Positions 61,920-64,000 of a stretch of DNA of 64,000 nucleotides are shown in pieces. The notes under the pieces are model-generated. The model was not told the DNA's origin and did not search any database. It saw only the letters and a program-made list of their open reading frames with translations. The DNA is taken from assembly GCF_003386235.1 (NCBI RefSeq), contig NZ_QRDZ01000042.1, forward strand, positions 23,451-87,450. The letters run 5' to 3'. Every line of letters starts with the position of its first letter. Within the stretch, counting starts at the first letter, position 1. The translations under genes were made by a program, and so were the position numbers. The stretch is from Cohnella phaseoli. GTDB lineage: Bacteria; Bacillota; Bacilli; Paenibacillales; Paenibacillaceae.

Positions 61920-63704
61920 TCACACGACGTACTTTTCCGCTTCGATGACCTTGCCCGCAATCCGCCGCTTTAAGCCGATCGTATCGACCGCCGTCCTCCG
62001 GCCCAGCTTCTTCAGAATGGACAACTGCGTCCGCAACATATCGCCCGACTCCATCGCCGCCAGCGTCTCCCGCGCCCGCTCCTCGATTTTGCCGAACTCC
62101 TCATGGACGAAGACGGATGTCATATCGACAGCGGTGCCTGCTTTGGCATCGCCGCTGCGGTCGAGGAGTTTGCGTGTGCGCAGCAGCGCACTCTCCATCG
62201 CGAATATCGAGATCAGCATGTCGGCCAGATGGCTGAGCACCTCCTGCTCCCGATCCAGCTTCGTCTGATACTTCTGGACCGCCTGCGCGCCGACCATCAG
62301 GAACACCTTTTTCGCCATCGCGAGCAAATGCGTCTCCTGTTCCAGCACTCCTGCAAACTCCCGACTCGGCATCGGTTCCATCAGCTCGGCCTGCAGCGCC
62401 ATCGCCTTCTGCATCAGTGGCAGCTCGCCTTTTAACGCGCGTTTGATCAAGGCTCCGGGAATAAGCAATCGATTAATCTCGTTCGTCCCTTCGAAAATAC
62501 GGTTGATGCGCGAATCCCGATAAATCCGTTCGATGCGATACTCCTGAATGTAGCCGTAGCCCCCGTGGATTTGCACGCCCTCGTCGGCCACGAAATCGAG
62601 CGCCTCCGAACCGAACACCTTATTGATCGAGCATTCGAGCTGGTATTCCGCAATCGCCTTGGCCGCCTGCAGGCCGACGTTGTCCGCGCCGTGATCGACC
62701 TCGGCCAGCCCTTCGTCGAACAAACCGGCGGTGCGGTACACCATGCTTTCCAACGCAAAGGCGCGGATGTTCATCTCCGCCAGCTTCTTGCCGATAAGCG
62801 GAAACGAGGAGATTGGGCGGCCGAATTGCACGCGTTCGTTGGCGTACTTGGCGGACAGCCCGATCGCTTCCTTAACGGTGCCGAGCGCGCCCGCAGCCAG
62901 CTTAAACCGTCCGATGTTCAAAATGTTGAAGGCGATCAGGTGGCCTTTGCCGGCTTCCCACAACAGATTTTCGGCCGGCACTTTGACATCTTCAAGAATA
63001 AGCGGACAGGTGGACGAGCCCTTGATGCCCATTTTCTTCTCCTCCGGCCCAATGCTGACGCCCGGCATCGTCCTCTCGACGATAAACGTACTGAAGTCGG
63101 TTCCATTCACCTTCGCATACACGATGAAAATATCCGCGAAGCCCGCGTTCGTAATAAACTGCTTCGTCCCGTTCAGCACGTAAAACTGGCCGGCCTCCGT
63201 CGGGGTCGCCGTCGTCTTCGCGCCTTGAGCGTCCGAGCCTGAAGACGGCTCCGTTAAGCAGTATGCGGCTAATTTCTCGCCCGAGGCCAGCTGCGGCAAA
63301 TATTTGCGCTTCTGCTCCTCGGTGCCGAAGTAGACGATCGGCAGCGTGCCGATGCCGACATGCGCTCCGGCGGACAGCGCGAAGGAGCCGGCCTTGGCGA
63401 ACCGCTCGCCGATTAGAGTCGTGCTGACCTTATCCAGCCCGAGCCCGCCAAAGGCTTCAGGTACATCCGCGCCGAGCAGGCCGGTCTCGCCCGCTTGTCG
63501 CAGCTTCGCCACGGTCAGCTCGTAGTTCAGCTTCTCGATCGCCTCGTCATGGGGCGCGATCTCGGCCGCGACGAAATCCTCGGTCGTCTGCGCGATCATC
63601 CGATGCTCCTCGGTAAAATCCTCCGGCGTCACAATGCGGTCCGCACCGATGTCCTCGATGATGAAGCTACCTCCGAGGACTTTGCCGCTTACCGTTTCTC
63701 CCAT
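61920..63704 (-). CDS. Acyl-CoA dehydrogenase, FadE-like with C-terminal extension
   Basis: From the ATG at 63704 (AAAGGAGAGG upstream) the protein has 594 residues: the acyl-CoA dehydrogenase domains ('CLTEPSSGSDAQG', 'KMGIKGSSTCPLILEDV', 'QIHGGYGYIQEY', catalytic Glu likely in 'YRIERIYRDSRINRIFEGTNEI' around residue 420, given here in part) and a helical 170-residue extension typical of Bacillus FadE. It makes trans-2-enoyl-CoA in beta-oxidation. Fifty-three open codons before the ATG cover a repeat region and are not coding. It is the first visible gene of the operon. Confidence 0.92.
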   Translation of the reverse strand: MGETVSGKVLGGSFIIEDIGADRIVTPEDFTEEHRMIAQTTEDFVAAEIAPHDEAIEKLNYELTVAKLRQAGETGLLGADVPEAFGGLGLDKVSTTLIGERFAKAGSFALSAGAHVGIGTLPIVYFGTEEQKRKYLPQLASGEKLAAYCLTEPSSGSDAQGAKTTATPTEAGQFYVLNGTKQFITNAGFADIFIVYAKVNGTDFSTFIVERTMPGVSIGPEEKKMGIKGSSTCPLILEDVKVPAENLLWEAGKGHLIAFNILNIGRFKLAAGALGTVKEAIGLSAKYANERVQFGRPISSFPLIGKKLAEMNIRAFALESMVYRTAGLFDEGLAEVDHGADNVGLQAAKAIAEYQLECSINKVFGSEALDFVADEGVQIHGGYGYIQEYRIERIYRDSRINRIFEGTNEINRLLIPGALIKRALKGELPLMQKAMALQAELMEPMPSREFAGVLEQETHLLAMAKKVFLMVGAQAVQKYQTKLDREQEVLSHLADMLISIFAMESALLRTRKLLDRSGDAKAGTAVDMTSVFVHEEFGKIEERARETLAAMESGDMLRTQLSILKKLGRRTAVDTIGLKRRIAGKVIEAEKYVV

Positions 63705-63797
63705 CGTTTTCCTCTCCTTTGAGATGCTCAGAAAATGCGAATCCGCCCGGCCTGCGAGATTAGGTGGGGGCCTCTGCTGAGGCGGGGCCTTAGCCCG

Positions 63798-63853
63798 GAG
63801 GCACTTTTTTGACCTCCGCGGGGGCCGGGCCGTGGCTCCGAGGCACTTTTTTG
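63798..63853. repeat. Two direct repeats of GAGGCACTTTTTTG
   Basis: Identical 14-bp copies lie at 63798-63811 and 63840-63853, 42 bp apart, in a very G+C-rich stretch with several short inverted GAGG/CCTC repeats. The A6/T6 tracts contrast with the surroundings. Purpose unknown. Confidence 0.6.
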
Positions 63854-63916
63854 CACTAGTCATGCATCAAACCTAACATGAAAAAACGATCTCCATAATT
63901 ACCTGTATAAGGAATA

Positions 63917-63946
63917 TTATGATTGTTTTCTCGTAGCCAAACGCAT
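63917..63946 (-). CDS. Possible 9-residue leader peptide MRLATRKQS (doubtful)
   Basis: An ATG at 63946 with AAAGGAG 5 nt upstream opens nine codons ending in TAA. It lies about 210 nt before the acyl-CoA dehydrogenase start. The strong ribosome binding site is what draws attention; a chance occurrence is quite possible. Confidence 0.25.
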   Translation of the reverse strand: MRLATRKQS

Positions 63947-63963
63947 TAAAGCTCCTTTATTGT

Positions 63964-63990
63964 AGAAATGACGCGTTATCCATCATTTCT
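63964..63990. other. Short perfect hairpin at the window edge
   Basis: AGAAATGA and TCATTTCT flank 11 nt. It may be the terminator stem of a gene outside the window. Nothing else is recognised in 63705-64000. Confidence 0.4.
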
Positions 63991-64000
63991 CCAAAAAAGG

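Noticed and set aside
63705..63863. 53-residue N-terminal extension of the acyl-CoA dehydrogenase
   Set aside because: It translates the CAAAAAAGTGCCTC repeats and precedes an ATG with a strong ribosome binding site where the family normally starts.

Overview
The window looks like a chromosome segment from a Paenibacillaceae-type Firmicute (Paenibacillus or Cohnella-like). The signs are strong AGGAGG-type ribosome binding sites, frequent TTG and GTG starts, base composition around the mid-50s % G+C by eye, lipoprotein signal peptides, an S-layer-homology protein, a CspB-like cold shock protein, and above all many YesM/YesN-type two-component systems beside Lpl- or CUT1-type sugar ABC transporters. 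I see no tRNA or rRNA gene, transposase, phage gene or CRISPR array.

Layout. 1-7.4 kb (minus): sugar-uptake operon of histidine kinase, AraC-type response regulator, binding lipoprotein, two permeases and a glycosidase cut by the window edge. 7.5-12.9 kb: mutarotase-like gene, then an RND exporter with a downstream TetR gene. 12.9-25.9 kb (minus): an Lpl-type transporter followed by a kinase/regulator pair, a stretch of MITE-like repeats, then a binding lipoprotein with its own regulator and kinase but no permeases. 26-37.3 kb: DoxX-like protein, DHA2 multidrug exporter with divergent TetR and paired palindromic operators, PAP2 protein and LTA-synthase-like sulfatase, LplT-like transporter, SLH protein, cold shock protein and an SDR. 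37.4-43.8 kb: molybdopterin oxidoreductase, YhdH-type reductase, acyl-CoA-dehydrogenase-like flavoprotein, and the pseudouridine pair psuK-psuG. 43.8-48.3 kb (minus): Phd/RelE toxin-antitoxin pair, then a TPP-riboswitch operon ykoE-ykoD-ykoC ending in a divergent IF-3 paralogue. 48.3-59.6 kb: 52-bp tandem repeats and a sugar locus (two permeases, binding protein, FAD oxidoreductase, GH51 arabinofuranosidase) divergent from a fourth YesN/YesM pair. 59.7-63.7 kb (minus): fatty-acid degradation operon (acyl-CoA dehydrogenase, acyl-CoA ligase, thioesterase).

How it fits together. Most of the window serves scavenging of plant-type oligosaccharides: each kinase senses an extracellular signal, its AraC-type partner should activate the adjacent transporter, and glycosidases process the imported sugar. 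The promoter at 4.1 kb carries two direct repeats placed as an AraC-type class II activator would need. The least expected parts are the IF-3-like gene apparently under thiamine control, the permease-less lipoprotein/two-component triad, and several palindromic operators sitting inside promoter spacers. All functions are inferred from reading the sequence; no database search was run.
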